DNA from: JAQBGV01 sp032128395
Lineage (GTDB): Bacteria > Planctomycetota > UBA8108 > UBA1146
Reading direction: 5' to 3'
NCBI GenBank assembly: GCA_032128395.1
Contig: JAQBGV010000068.1
Coordinates: 1-51,309 of the forward strand
Length of the DNA stretch: 51,309 bases
Shown here: positions 16,901-25,155 of the stretch, piece after piece
Position numbering within the stretch: position 1 is the stretch's first letter
Layout of the letters: every line of letters begins with the position of its first letter
Program-made: the position numbers and the translations under genes
The notes under the pieces: model-generated
Told to the model about the DNA's origin: nothing
The model's input: only the letters and a program-made list of their open reading frames with translations
Databases searched by the model: none

Positions 16901-17542
16901 CCGGGTCGTCACCTGGATGAATCCAGTGGCGGCTGTCGCGAGTCCGAATCGACTCCGGACGATCCACCCTCCCCCGCGTCGGCGGTCGAGTCGCGACGGT
17001 TCGAGATGGGTCTCGTGTGGGAGGATCGGGAGCGCGCGCCAACGAACCGGCCCGTGCGTCCCCGCTTCTTCCCGACCCGGGTCGAACGAGGTCACCGCGA
17101 GGCGCTCGGAATAGAGTTCGGCGCTGGAACTGCGCCCGAACGGTCCGATCACCAGCCAATCGCGCGGGGTCCCCAGATCGAGTCCTAGGTCGGTGGGGGT
17201 CCACGGTGTCGTGCTCGCGCGGGCGGCATCGTGAGCTTGCCAGAGCGCACGCCGACGGTTCCAACCATTTCGCATCCCTTCCCCGAGGGTGCGCCACTCC
17301 AGAGCGGTGGGTCCCGCCCCGGAGGCGTTGCCGAGGGCGCTCGACCAGCGGGCGAGGATCGCGTTCGCGACCTCCGAATCGGGGGCGCGCTCGAGTTCCG
17401 CCCACCACTCGGCGCGGAGGGTCTCGAGGTCGCCGCGGCGCTCCGCCTCGGACCCGACGACGCTTCCTAGATCCTCTGCGAGTGCGGGGAGCGCGGCGAC
17501 GAGGACAACACACAGTGCGCGGAGAGTGGAGATCCCACGCAT
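13925..17542 (-). CDS. Large secreted TPR/DUF3857 protein with inactive-looking transglutaminase-like domain
   Basis: The 1205-residue product starts with a signal peptide (LRALCVVLVAALPALA). Residues to about 600 are helical repeats of TPR type, with an inserted beta domain near 120-290. DUF3857 follows (about 625-790: DQMISDVTVDGGIVEVVHQVIRL), then a transglutaminase-like core. By hand alignment with the next gene, the active-site triad is gone: the GDC position reads GRDGNREL (near 886, Cys to Asp), and the His and Asp positions read Arg and His. The fold is probably kept for binding. ATG at 17542 shares one base with the upstream stop (TGATG), so it is coupled to its paralog. The function is unknown; DUF3857/TG proteins are usually periplasmic. 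Confidence 0.75.
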   Translation of the reverse strand: MRGISTLRALCVVLVAALPALAEDLGSVVGSEAERRGDLETLRAEWWAELERAPDSEVANAILARWSSALGNASGAGPTALEWRTLGEGMRNGWNRRRALWQAHDAARASTTPWTPTDLGLDLGTPRDWLVIGPFGRSSSAELYSERLAVTSFDPGREEAGTHGPVRWRALPILPHETHLEPSRLDRRRGGGWIVRSRFGLATAATGFIQVTTRGSLRLILDGVETPGFDRGREHLPRVIWIPLDLEAGEHLIVLRSDGAPTQIRFTDASGAPLALEALPPGGRGATSSWHAAPERLPVGVPNLTLEPITPADRAARLILAAEREDLRAIDRLLPETPPTGDGAVPLAVATELALPLLSWLPSELVRSRTDGFRTAALAADPELLPILLATARTLAEEDRVDEAMRTIDGILSSAPKSLEAWLARESIANEEGWRRERSAALSALERIAPDHRAVLGRLQRAAQDLSRGDRMMELRERLFELEPTFAAGTPLARASIRLGRIERAEEIADRLDRLEPGSLEGIRLRMHIADAREDRQAMRALAERWSAEHRADDPDPWDDLADFHLRSGDLDLALDALREAASRDPGRSDRARRIAHLRGGSPVPGSEPSESWEKELIPLAEILGDAPPVGSYPGANAVLLLDQMISDVTVDGGIVEVVHQVIRLESQEAVEDYSTLPTQGELRELAVYTPDGRVLQPTGGASGGGYTLPGLEPGAIIVVRTVRRQDLRDPDDLRLGPFYFQDPDFAAAFHRSEWVVRLPAEWEPEIVLRAGARAPKETRSGGVRRIAWRVDRSPRPEPEFLAPPPDQILPNVEVRARTTWEEVLPQLAANSVRDDRPTPTLEAAAAEILDGISDRRAQVVALYEAACEHITDGGGGGSATEVWIGRDGNRELALAGLLRAAGIPFHRVYAAPSPERIPWVDWSNPRDATFGRVMIEIDDLGEDGAPLLVHIPFRQARFGRIPPEIRRGRALRVDRTGGVWSRIPDGDPRVDAQAIEGTATLVGGESPTIRLEGGMEIRAIQGSQLKEQIKDMPPFFRSTMLERFVQQTLPGAKVRSGKFEHFDERDPPLRIAFDVDAPSLLQDRDGVPSLASTILVSNLRRFVRDTERIYPAFSQVEFTIEERLTVRLGDDLRVGEFPEDVELEGPWGRFRAVTLQEGDELVLERLLSMRPFWLEADRWPEFVEFCRQVDQREEARISLEAVTP

Positions 17543-20500
17543 CAGTCCACCTCCCCGGTGGACTCGAGGACGATCTTCTCGTCGAGTCCCCGCTCCACGC
17601 GATCGACGATCTCCTTGAAGCTCCGGTAGACCTCGGGTGAGACGCGCGGGGTGAGCAGGCGATAGCTGCGCTCGATCGTCAACTTGTTCCCCTCGACGAG
17701 AACTTTCGATTCGAAGCGGACCGAGTCATCGGACAGACGGAGCGGCTCCGGTCTCGACCGGATGCGCGTACCCTTGGGAAGAGTGATCTCGACGCGAAGG
17801 GTGCCCCCCCGCGGGTTCCCGAGAAGGAGGTCCTGCGTGCGTGCGGCTCGGCTCGCCCGGGCCGCGATCCCTTCGAGGCTCCCGAGGAGGTCGCGAATGG
17901 GGGGAAGCTCGATCTCACGGGAGCCGAGTTCGACGAAGCGCGGCACCCGGAGCTCGAGCTCGATCGTCACCGGCTGGGTCAGGTCGTCGAGGTCGCTCAT
18001 CTCGACGCTCTTCACCTCGAGTCCGGGGTAGCGCGGGCCGAGAATGCGCTCCAGGAGTTCGCCGCGCTTGGTGGCGACCTCAAACTGGGACCGGATCATC
18101 ACCGCGTAGTCTCCGGTGAGGAGATCGCGCTGATGGATGGTCGCCGCACCATCGGTGCCGATCTCGATCCTCTGTTCCTCCGCCAAGGCGAGGTCGTCCG
18201 GTTCGTTCCAAGGGATCGTGTGTCGATCGGCCCCGTCCTCGCGGATGACGACGACTTCGGCGCCACGGTCCATCGAAGGGAGCTCGCGCACTCCGTGGTT
18301 CTCGGCGGTGCCATCGAGGAAGAGTCCGCCATCGATCTCCGGAACGTAGGCGATGCAGTGATTGAAGTGACTGACCAGTGGCAGAGAGATGTCCTCGTGC
18401 GGGCGTTGCATCGTCCCCTGGATCAGGACCGGCCACGCTTCGATGCCGACCTCGCTGAGCATCGTGCAGATCAGCGTCGCCTTGTCCTTACAGTCCCCGA
18501 ATCGCCGGGTGAAAATGGTCGCCGCGTTGTACGGCTGGAACCCGTGCACGCCGAACTCCCACGCAATGTACCGGATCTCGTTCGCGACGAACTCGTAGAC
18601 CAGTCGCACCTTCTCACGCTCGTCGGTGACCCCCTTGGTCAGCTCTGCGACCTTTGCCTCGATCTCGGGACTCACCTCGAACTGCCGGCGGATCAGGTGG
18701 TGGTACCACGTCGCGAACTCGTCCCAGGAGCCGTAACTGGAGACCTCGACTCGAGGGACCAGCTCTTCGACCGGCGGGCCCGATGGTTCTGGTTCGACAG
18801 GGTTGCTCGCGAGCGATCGCCACTGCCACGTGGTTCGTCCCTCCGATTCGGTCGACTTCGCGAGCTCGATCCCGTGGCTGTGTTGGTAGAGAGTGCGCCG
18901 GCTCGGGAATCGGACGGAATAGATCGTCTCCTCGCGAGGGAGGAACCCGCCGAACAGGACTTCCTCCCCGAAGTAGTCTCCGAAGAAAGATCGCCGCAGA
19001 TCCTCGACGAGGTACTCGAGTTCGACGATATCGCCGTGAGAGAGCGGGGGGAGATCGACGAAGGCCCGGCTCCAGACCGGGTATTCACCTTCGCGGACCT
19101 CGGGGTCACGATTGCGGATCTTCGCGTCGGCGCGAGTTCCATCGGGATGGTGCACCCGAGCGGTGAGGACCCGAACCCACTGTTCCCCGTGTGCGTAGGG
19201 CACGACGTGGACATCGAGCTGTCGGATCCCTGCATCGTTGACGACCTGCATCAATCTTTGGTAGTACCGCGTCGCAGTCCCGTCCTCTCCGACATCGCTC
19301 GCCTGATTCTCGAGCAAGATCCGGTAGGGGTGCTCCCCCCCGACCGGGCTCGCGAGGGCGGCCGCGATGCGGTCCGCAACATCGATGCGGAACTCGTCAT
19401 CGATTCCGACCTCCCGCGCGACGAGGTACTCGGTCAGCGCGCGCAGGCGCGGTTGGTTCGGATCGAGGGCGAGAGAGTGCTCCCATGCGGCGAGGGCGGC
19501 GGCGTCGCGGCCGAGCTCGTGCAGGAGGTGGCCGCGCTCTCCGTGGAGTCCTTCGTCCTGTGGAGCGATGATCAGCGCGGTGTCGATCGCGGCGAGTGCG
19601 GCTTCCAGTGAACCCGTCGAGCGCTCGAACTCGGCGAGGTCGGCCCAGTCTTTGGTGCCGAGGGGACGAGCATCGACCCCCCTTCTGAGAAGGTCGCGCA
19701 CAGTATCGAGCTCTCCCAGGGAGGTCGCGAGGTCGATCCTCACCCCGAGAAGTTCGCCTTCGAGGGGGGAGAGCTCGAGGCCACGGTCGAGGATCTGGAT
19801 CGCCAAGGCGATGTCCCCGGCACTGCGAGCCCGTTGCACAGCGCGCAGCCGAACCGGAACACGCAGCTCTTCGGCGAGCCCGAGTTCGAGTTGGAAATCC
19901 CACCGCTGTGCCGCGGCAAATCCGTAGTGGGCTGCCTCGATCCGCCGAGCGAGCTCGAGCGCGGCGGGGGGCGGGGTGGTCCCGCGCGAGCGCCGGAGCG
20001 AGGAGATCCCCGGCGCGTTCGGTGTTCTGGAAGCGGTCGAGGTAGTACTCGACGAGTGCGAAGCGGGCGCGGTCGAACCCAGGGTCGAGTTCCAGCGCCA
20101 CCTCGAGTGCCTCGCGGCGGGCATTCTCTTCCCGTTCCGCTTCGTGCCCGACTTCTTCCTGGTAGCTCTCCGCCAGCAGGAAGCGGAGGTGTGCATCCTT
20201 CTCGGCGCCGGCGACGGCGTCTCGGATCGATTCTCGATCGGGGTGATCGCTGCGGTCGTGGGCGTGGACCCGCGCGGTGACCCACCCGAGCAGGCGATTC
20301 GCCTCGACCGATGGTTCCGCGCGACGCAGGCGATCGAGAGCCCCGAGATCGGGACTCGCTTCGCGACGAGGTTCGTGATTTTCGGGTGCGCGGGAAGGAT
20401 CGCGAGGCTCGGCGGAGACCTCGACGCCGCGGAGCGCGGCTCCCGCATCGTCGGTGAGACGGATCCGGAACGCCCAACGGCCTTTCGTCTGGCCCGAGAG

Positions 20501-21292
20501 GATCATCAATCGCTGCGGGCCGGCGCGGAGGCGCAGGGGGATCGCATCCTGGTCGAAGCGGATCGGTCGCTCGACATCGCGGGTCGCCACTTCGACGTCA
20601 TCGACCCAGATCCGATAAGCCCCTGAAGATCCGACTCGCAGCACGGCATCCATCGCGGTGCGCGCGTCGATCCAGGTGACGAGATATGCGATGGACTCTT
20701 CGTTCGGTCGGAACAACTCCCCGAGCTCGACCTGTCCCGCGACCCCCATCTCGCTCGCACGACGCCAGGAGATCTTCCCCCGTCGGCCGGAATACTCCGC
20801 GAGCAGGTCGAACTCCCGTTCCGGTGGGTAGCGCGCGGAAAAGCCGCTCCCCCGCTCGTTCTCGAAGGGGCCGATCAGGTAGAAGTCGGACAGGAACCCG
20901 AGCTGGTCCCACTGCTGCCGCGCGCCTTCGAAGTCGCCGGAGAGGTGGAGCAGGATCCCGAGGAGGTGTCGCGCCTGACCCTCGATGCATGGGGCGTGGG
21001 GACGCTCGAGAAAAGCTTGGACTTCCGCCGCGGCCCGGGCGGGCCGACCGGTGGTGAGGGCGACCTCGTGCAGGCGGCGGAGTGAAAGCTCCTCCGCGAC
21101 GATCCGCGTGTCCTCAGGGGATAGCCCGGGGAGTGCTAGGGTCGGCTCGAAATCGGCCAAGTCCCACACGGAACCATCGAGGTCGTGGCCCGCACGCCAC
21201 GCGTCATCCCAGAGGGAATCGACAGCGGAGGCGGAGAGCGGCACGAGCGCGAGAAGCGCACCCAGGGGCAGCAGAACCGCAGTTCGTGACAT
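17542..21292 (-). CDS. Secreted TPR/DUF3857/transglutaminase-like protein, frameshifted near 19970
   Basis: The reading frame starts at ATG 21292 with a signal peptide (LLPLGALLALVPLSASA) and runs through an all-beta domain and TPRs to FQNTERAGDLLAPALARDHPA, then loses frame in a run of six C's near 19969-19974. Dropping one C continues it as PAALELARRIEAAHYGF, giving 1249 residues. Later parts are TPRs (LAAWEHSLALDPNQPRL), DUF3857, and a transglutaminase-like core with an intact triad: FGDCKDKATL (Cys near 930), SHFNHCIAYV and GLFLDGTA. It is probably an exported cysteine-type hydrolase or transferase of unknown substrate. It starts ten bases after the NPCBM gene and overlaps the start of its degenerate paralog, so the three form one operon. 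Confidence 0.75.
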
Positions 21293-21301
21293 CGGAGCCT
21301 C

Positions 21302-22648
21302 TCACTCTCGGAGGACGCGCGCGTCCCCCCAGTTTGCGCGATCGAGGACGTGGAGGCCGAGCCCCATTTCGACCAGCAGGGTCAGCTCGGAGTGCCCGCG
21401 GAGGGGGAGCTCCACGGACACAGGAAGGTCGGCCCAGCCGACATCACCGGAGCGCCAGGCCTCTTCTCCATCGAGCAGAGTCACGAATCGAACCGATCCG
21501 GCTTGCGGATTGTCTTCGACCGGGCGGCCGACGACGTCGATTCCCACCTCGGCGCGGAAGACGAGGTCGCCGGGTTCGATGGCGAACGTCAGAGCGCTCC
21601 GGGAGTGCACACCGATTCCCTTTCGATAGGTTTCCCTCCCGATGCGGAGCGGCCCGCCGAGGACGTTGCGATCCCGCTTGTAGGTCCAAGGGAAGTAGCC
21701 GGAGAAAGGGATCCCCTCCTCGACTTTCCGAGGCACGCGATCGGAGAGGTAGATGACGCGATCGAGCAGAAGTTCGATCGCGACTCGATGCTCCTCGGAG
21801 ATCGTCAGAGGGCCGAGGATCGGGCTCTCGACGCGGAGCGTCTCCGCATCGAGTGCGAGGAGCGATCCGCGCCAGCGACTGCCGTCATCGGCGGAGATGA
21901 GACAGAGCACCGAACCCTCTGGCGGCGGGGGGAGCGGGTCGAGTGGAGCGACACGCACTCGCTCGATCTGGTCCCAGGGGATCTCGAGCTTTCCGAGGTT
22001 GGCCTGCTCGATCTCGACCCCGTCGGGGGAAATACGTTCGATCACCCCCTCGATCGCGGCGCTTCGGTTCGTCTCGACCTGGTCTTCGACGACGTCTTCT
22101 GCAGCCTCAGACACCTCCGCCCCAGAGCGGATCTCGCGAATCCACTCGAGCGGGATCTCGAGCGGTGCGTCGAGCGATGGGACCTTCACCCGCACCAGGT
22201 CGTGGTCTCCCGTGGGCAGGATCGTGCCATGTACGCGGGTTCCATCGGCGAGGCGGATCGAGACCGTCCACCGCGGAGGGATCGGATTGCGGCGGAACCG
22301 GATCCGCAGCACGTCACGCAGCGCCAATTCTCGCCGCTCCAGAACGAGCACTCGTCGAGCGAGATCGAGCCCGGTCCCCAGACGACCGCGGATCGCCTCT
22401 CCGATCAGTTCGATCTCGAGCTCGGGGTTCGCGCTGACCGTGGATCCGAGGTCCTTGGGACTCGTGTCGATTTCCTCGGCGATCGCTCGTTCTTCCGCGA
22501 GCACCGCCAGCGCGCAGAGGAGTGCGAGCGAGGCGATGGCCCAGGGGAGAAGACCGGAGCAGAGGAGGCTGGGGAGTCGGTGCGGTCGGAGGAGTGTCGC
22601 TCTGCTGCTCGAGAGTGCTCGTTTGCGCAAGGTCTCTCGTCTGCTCAT
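21302..22648 (-). CDS. Membrane-anchored or secreted protein with C-terminal NPCBM domain
   Basis: The 448-residue protein has a basic N-terminus and one hydrophobic segment (LLPWAIASLALLCALAVLA, about 34-52). Two or three small beta modules follow, each with the pattern of an SH3- or Sm-like strand set (RLADGTRVHGTILPTGDHDLVRV; IPWDQIERVRV). The C-terminal 140 residues match the NPCBM carbohydrate-binding fold: NVLGGPLRIGRETYRKGIGVHSRSALTF and later VRFVTLLDGEEAWRSGDV. ATG at 22648 is the last start before the hydrophobic segment. It is the first gene of the minus-strand operon with the two DUF3857 proteins. It probably binds a surface or extracellular glycan; no catalytic domain is seen. 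Confidence 0.75.
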   Translation of the reverse strand: MSRRETLRKRALSSSRATLLRPHRLPSLLCSGLLPWAIASLALLCALAVLAEERAIAEEIDTSPKDLGSTVSANPELEIELIGEAIRGRLGTGLDLARRVLVLERRELALRDVLRIRFRRNPIPPRWTVSIRLADGTRVHGTILPTGDHDLVRVKVPSLDAPLEIPLEWIREIRSGAEVSEAAEDVVEDQVETNRSAAIEGVIERISPDGVEIEQANLGKLEIPWDQIERVRVAPLDPLPPPPEGSVLCLISADDGSRWRGSLLALDAETLRVESPILGPLTISEEHRVAIELLLDRVIYLSDRVPRKVEEGIPFSGYFPWTYKRDRNVLGGPLRIGRETYRKGIGVHSRSALTFAIEPGDLVFRAEVGIDVVGRPVEDNPQAGSVRFVTLLDGEEAWRSGDVGWADLPVSVELPLRGHSELTLLVEMGLGLHVLDRANWGDARVLRE

Positions 22649-22946
22649 CGGCTCGGCTGCTCTCGCGATCGGGTCCCGGGCTGCCCGCGGTCTCCGCGGG
22701 CTCGGGATGCGCTCGCCTCCTCCCGAGGGGGTGATTCTAACCCGCAGGCTCGATGGGGGGGAACCGAAGCGAGTGCGAAACACGCGAGGATCGTGGATCT
22801 CTCGCCGTGGGAGTGCCTTCCTTGACGCCCTCCCGGCGCCTCCGTAGACTCCGCGTTGGATCGCGCTCTCTTTCGACGGGATGCACCGGAACGAGCCGCG
22901 GGGATCGGTCCCCCCCAGGGATCGACAGGGGAAGTGGAGTTCCGAG

Positions 22947-23852
22947 ATGAGGCGACGACGCGGCGAAGTGAGCCTGTTCGAGATCCTACGCGAACCGAAT
23001 CCCGCCCCCGAGGAGAAGCCGAAGACCGCCTCCTCCAAGGCGGTGCGAGGGGTATCCCCGACGGCGACCGAGGACGAGCTGCCGCGCCGCGGTGGGGTGG
23101 ACCCCGCGGTGGGAAGCTCGACTCCCTCCGCCGAGCCACCCCTTCGCCCTCGTCTCGATGTCACCCCCCCGTCCCGAGCCTCCCGTCGTCTCCCGGAACT
23201 CCCGGTGGAGTTGTCGACAGGGCGTTCGGTGGGAGCGTTGAAGGCGCCCCTGCCGTCGGTGGAGAGGAACGAGCCCTCCGACACCGAGGGCCGGTGGTGG
23301 GATCGCCAGATCATCTTTCCACCCGTCGTTCTCGGGCTGTCGATCCTCGGGGTACTCCTCTCTTGGGTGGTCCTGTTCCAGCTCGGAGTCGGGAGCGCGC
23401 AGAAGGAGCAAGCCCGCCTGGACCAGTTCTCGGGTGAGGACAACCCCGGCTGGGAGGTTCCGATCATCCACCCGCCCCCCGGTCGTCAGCCGGAAGTCCG
23501 GAACATCGTGGGGCCGAACGGTGGTCCCGCCGAGTTCGCGGTGGTGGAACTCCCCGACGGAGGTGCCCGGCTCCCCGTACTGATGGTGGCGCAAAAGCTC
23601 GGGAGGCCAGAGAACGCCGAGAAGCTGGTGCTGCACATCGACGAGTACTCGCAGGATGGGGCGGCGCACGTGACGCGTTTCCGGGACAGCTACGCGGTCT
23701 TCATCGGCCCGTTCGATACCGTGGAAGAAGCCAACGATTGGAAGAAGTCGCATCGGATCCCCTCGTTCGGGAAAATCGATTTCAGCACCGATCCTTACGT
23801 CCACCAGCTGGACTTCACGCCTCATGAGTTGCGACTCCTTGGCCGGGGATGA
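22947..23852 (+). CDS. Single-pass membrane protein with SPOR-like C-terminal domain
   Basis: The 301-residue protein has a basic, proline-rich cytoplasmic region (about 1-120), one transmembrane helix (IIFPPVVLGLSILGVLLSWVVLFQLGV) and a soluble C-terminal domain. In that domain LVLHIDEYSQDG and then YAVFIGPFDTVEEANDWKKSH resemble the second half of SPOR domains, which bind peptidoglycan or other ligands in the periplasm. ATG at 22947 is preceded by GGGGAAGTGGAG; a start at 22881 would add 22 residues without support. The start MRRRRGEVSLFEILRE looks like a conserved protein beginning. It precedes the DUF89 gene by 36 bases. SPOR assignment is by eye only. Confidence 0.6.
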   Translation: MRRRRGEVSLFEILREPNPAPEEKPKTASSKAVRGVSPTATEDELPRRGGVDPAVGSSTPSAEPPLRPRLDVTPPSRASRRLPELPVELSTGRSVGALKAPLPSVERNEPSDTEGRWWDRQIIFPPVVLGLSILGVLLSWVVLFQLGVGSAQKEQARLDQFSGEDNPGWEVPIIHPPPGRQPEVRNIVGPNGGPAEFAVVELPDGGARLPVLMVAQKLGRPENAEKLVLHIDEYSQDGAAHVTRFRDSYAVFIGPFDTVEEANDWKKSHRIPSFGKIDFSTDPYVHQLDFTPHELRLLGRG

Positions 23853-23888
23853 CCCCCGGTCCGCCATTCGGCGAGAACGGTCTGATCG

Positions 23889-24770
23889 GTGAAAGTCGTC
23901 CCCGCGTGCACGCCGTGCATCCTTCAGCGCATGCTCGCCACCGCACAGAGGATCACCGACGATCCTTGGCTGCATGACAAGGTGCTCGCCCAGTCGATGG
24001 GGGAGCTGATCGCTGCCGAGCGGGACGACACCCCGGCGGAACGAATCTGCGCTCTCCACGATCTCGTCTGCCGAAACCTCGGGGTGACCGATCCCTGGCA
24101 CAAGGCACGCGAGGAGTGGACGGAAGAGCTGGCGACGTTCGTCGACCCGCTCGAGGCGCGACTCGATGCCGCGGCCGATCCTCTCGGAGCCGCACTCCTC
24201 GCTGCGGCGCGCGCAAACGTCTTCGACGACGAACTCCTCTCTGGACGAACAGTGCGCGAGGAACTCCGACGTACTGGGGCCCGGGATGACTCGACCCCCG
24301 ACCAGTTCGCCTTTTCCGACCTGGATCGCTTCCGAAAAGAGCTTGCGGGGGCCCGGTCCCTGCTCCTGCTGCACGACAGCGGCCCGGAGCTGCTCTTCGA
24401 TATCGCACTGATCCGGCGGATGCGGGCCGAGCGCCCCGAACTCGAGGTGACTTCCGTCGTCCGCGCCCAGCCGATCCTGCTCGACGCGACGCGCGAAGAC
24501 GCTGAGCGGGCGGGCCTCGATCGCACCGATGGGGTGGTCGCAGTCGTCGATCCCGGGGTTCGGGGGCTCGGAATTTCGCTCGAGACTTCGAATCGGGAGT
24601 TTCGCGAACAGTTCGAGGGGGCGGATCTCGTCCTGGCGAAGGGGCAGGCTCACATCGAGACCCTCTCGGACTGCGGGCGACCGGTCTATTTCCTTTTCCG
24701 AATCAAGTGCTCCGTGATGGCCCGCCAGCAGGGGAGCCGGATCGGTGAGCTGGTCTTCGTCCGGGGCTGA
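23889..24770 (+). CDS. DUF89/ARMT1-like family protein with altered metal-site motifs
   Basis: The 293-residue protein has the prokaryotic DUF89 layout: N-terminal CTPC, an internal Rossmann-like core and C-terminal RIKC. Family members are metal-dependent phosphatases acting on damaged or reactive phosphometabolites. Here LLLHDSGPELLFD replaces the usual D-N-x-G-E-x-x-x-D, PILLDATREDA replaces P-I-x-N-D-A-T, and KGQAHIETL replaces K-G-Q-G-N-F/Y-E, so three conserved Asn positions are changed while the Asp and Lys positions stay. Activity may be lost or changed. The start is GTG at 23889. It could share a transcript with the SPOR-like gene. The family match is good; the biochemical role is unknown. 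Confidence 0.78.
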   Translation: MKVVPACTPCILQRMLATAQRITDDPWLHDKVLAQSMGELIAAERDDTPAERICALHDLVCRNLGVTDPWHKAREEWTEELATFVDPLEARLDAAADPLGAALLAAARANVFDDELLSGRTVREELRRTGARDDSTPDQFAFSDLDRFRKELAGARSLLLLHDSGPELLFDIALIRRMRAERPELEVTSVVRAQPILLDATREDAERAGLDRTDGVVAVVDPGVRGLGISLETSNREFREQFEGADLVLAKGQAHIETLSDCGRPVYFLFRIKCSVMARQQGSRIGELVFVRG

Positions 24771-24796
24771 TCAGCTACCGGACTTCACTTCGCAAG

Positions 24797-24850
24797 AACT
24801 CCTCGAGTGCACCTCCTCGACTTTGAATTCCTCGACTCTGAACTCCTCGA
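24797..24850 (+). repeat. Four iteron-like direct repeats, period 14-15 bp
   Basis: AACTCCTCGA (24797-24806), ACCTCCTCGA (24811-24820), AATTCCTCGA (24826-24835) and AACTCCTCGA (24841-24850) lie in phase, ending 10 bases before a -35 box. They could be binding sites for a regulator of the downstream promoter, or a short-period simple repeat. They start the 385-base stretch 24771-25155, which holds no credible gene and is otherwise described in the next two entries. Confidence 0.55.
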
Positions 24851-24860
24851 ACGGGCTCGA

Positions 24861-24889
24861 TTGACACCCCCGGAGCCGGGTCCTAACAT
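24861..24889 (+). promoter_or_regulatory. Near-consensus sigma70-type promoter
   Basis: TTGACA (24861-24866) and TAACAT (24884-24889) are separated by exactly 17 bases. The expected transcript start is near 24896, giving a leader of about 260 bases before the SH3 protein at 25156. The -35 hexamer is a perfect match and the -10 keeps the key first two bases and last T. It is the clearest promoter in the window. Confidence 0.65.
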
Positions 24890-24898
24890 GCACCTCTT

Positions 24899-25049
24899 CG
24901 ACGAGTCGGCCGGGGGGATCGGCGCATCTGTCGGAAGTCCCCTCTCTCGCCTGCTTTGCGCATTCGGCGGGATCTCCTCGACTCGTCGGCGCCCATGGCA
25001 TCCCTCATGGATAGGGGTGCCGAAAACAGCGGTATCGGCTGAGGTACCC
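24899..25049 (+). ncRNA. Structured leader RNA or small RNA candidate
   Basis: From the predicted transcript start, CGACGAGTCG (24899-24908) pairs perfectly with CGACTCGTCG (24979-24988), extended by G-T wobbles on both sides. The enclosed region has its own GCGCA/TGCGC stem. A second element follows: GGGTGCC (25015-25021) with GGTACCC (25043-25049), one G-T pair, around GCCGA/TCGGC. The second element resembles the 5' half of a TPP riboswitch (GGGGTGCC...GGCTGAGG) but the GAACCTGAT half is absent. No T-run follows, so it is more likely a 5' leader of the SH3-protein mRNA than a separate terminated RNA. No known class is recognised. Confidence 0.4.
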
Positions 25050-25155
25050 GTTTTGGCGGCGCTCGGGTGTCATCGCTCTCGGCTTCCGAGGCGGAAACCA
25101 GAGCTCACCGAGCCCGAACTGCCGAAGTTAGATTTCGCCCCAGGAGGGTGGACGG

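Noticed and set aside
21302..23467. Longer N-terminus for the NPCBM protein back to 23467
   Set aside because: The extra 273 codons are Arg/Ser/Pro-rich shadow sequence overlapping the opposite SPOR-like gene; the hydrophobic anchor fits a start at 22648.
24771..25001. Minus-strand small frame with repeated FEEFRVEEFKVEEVH-like residues
   Set aside because: The periodic peptide is only the translation of the iteron-like DNA repeats; no ribosome-binding site and a promoter runs through it on the other strand.
25015..25075. TPP riboswitch
   Set aside because: GGGGTGCC and GGCTGAGG with a pairing ACCC resemble the 5' half, but the conserved GAACCTGAT and CTGGATAATACC half is missing, and the downstream gene is not for thiamine.
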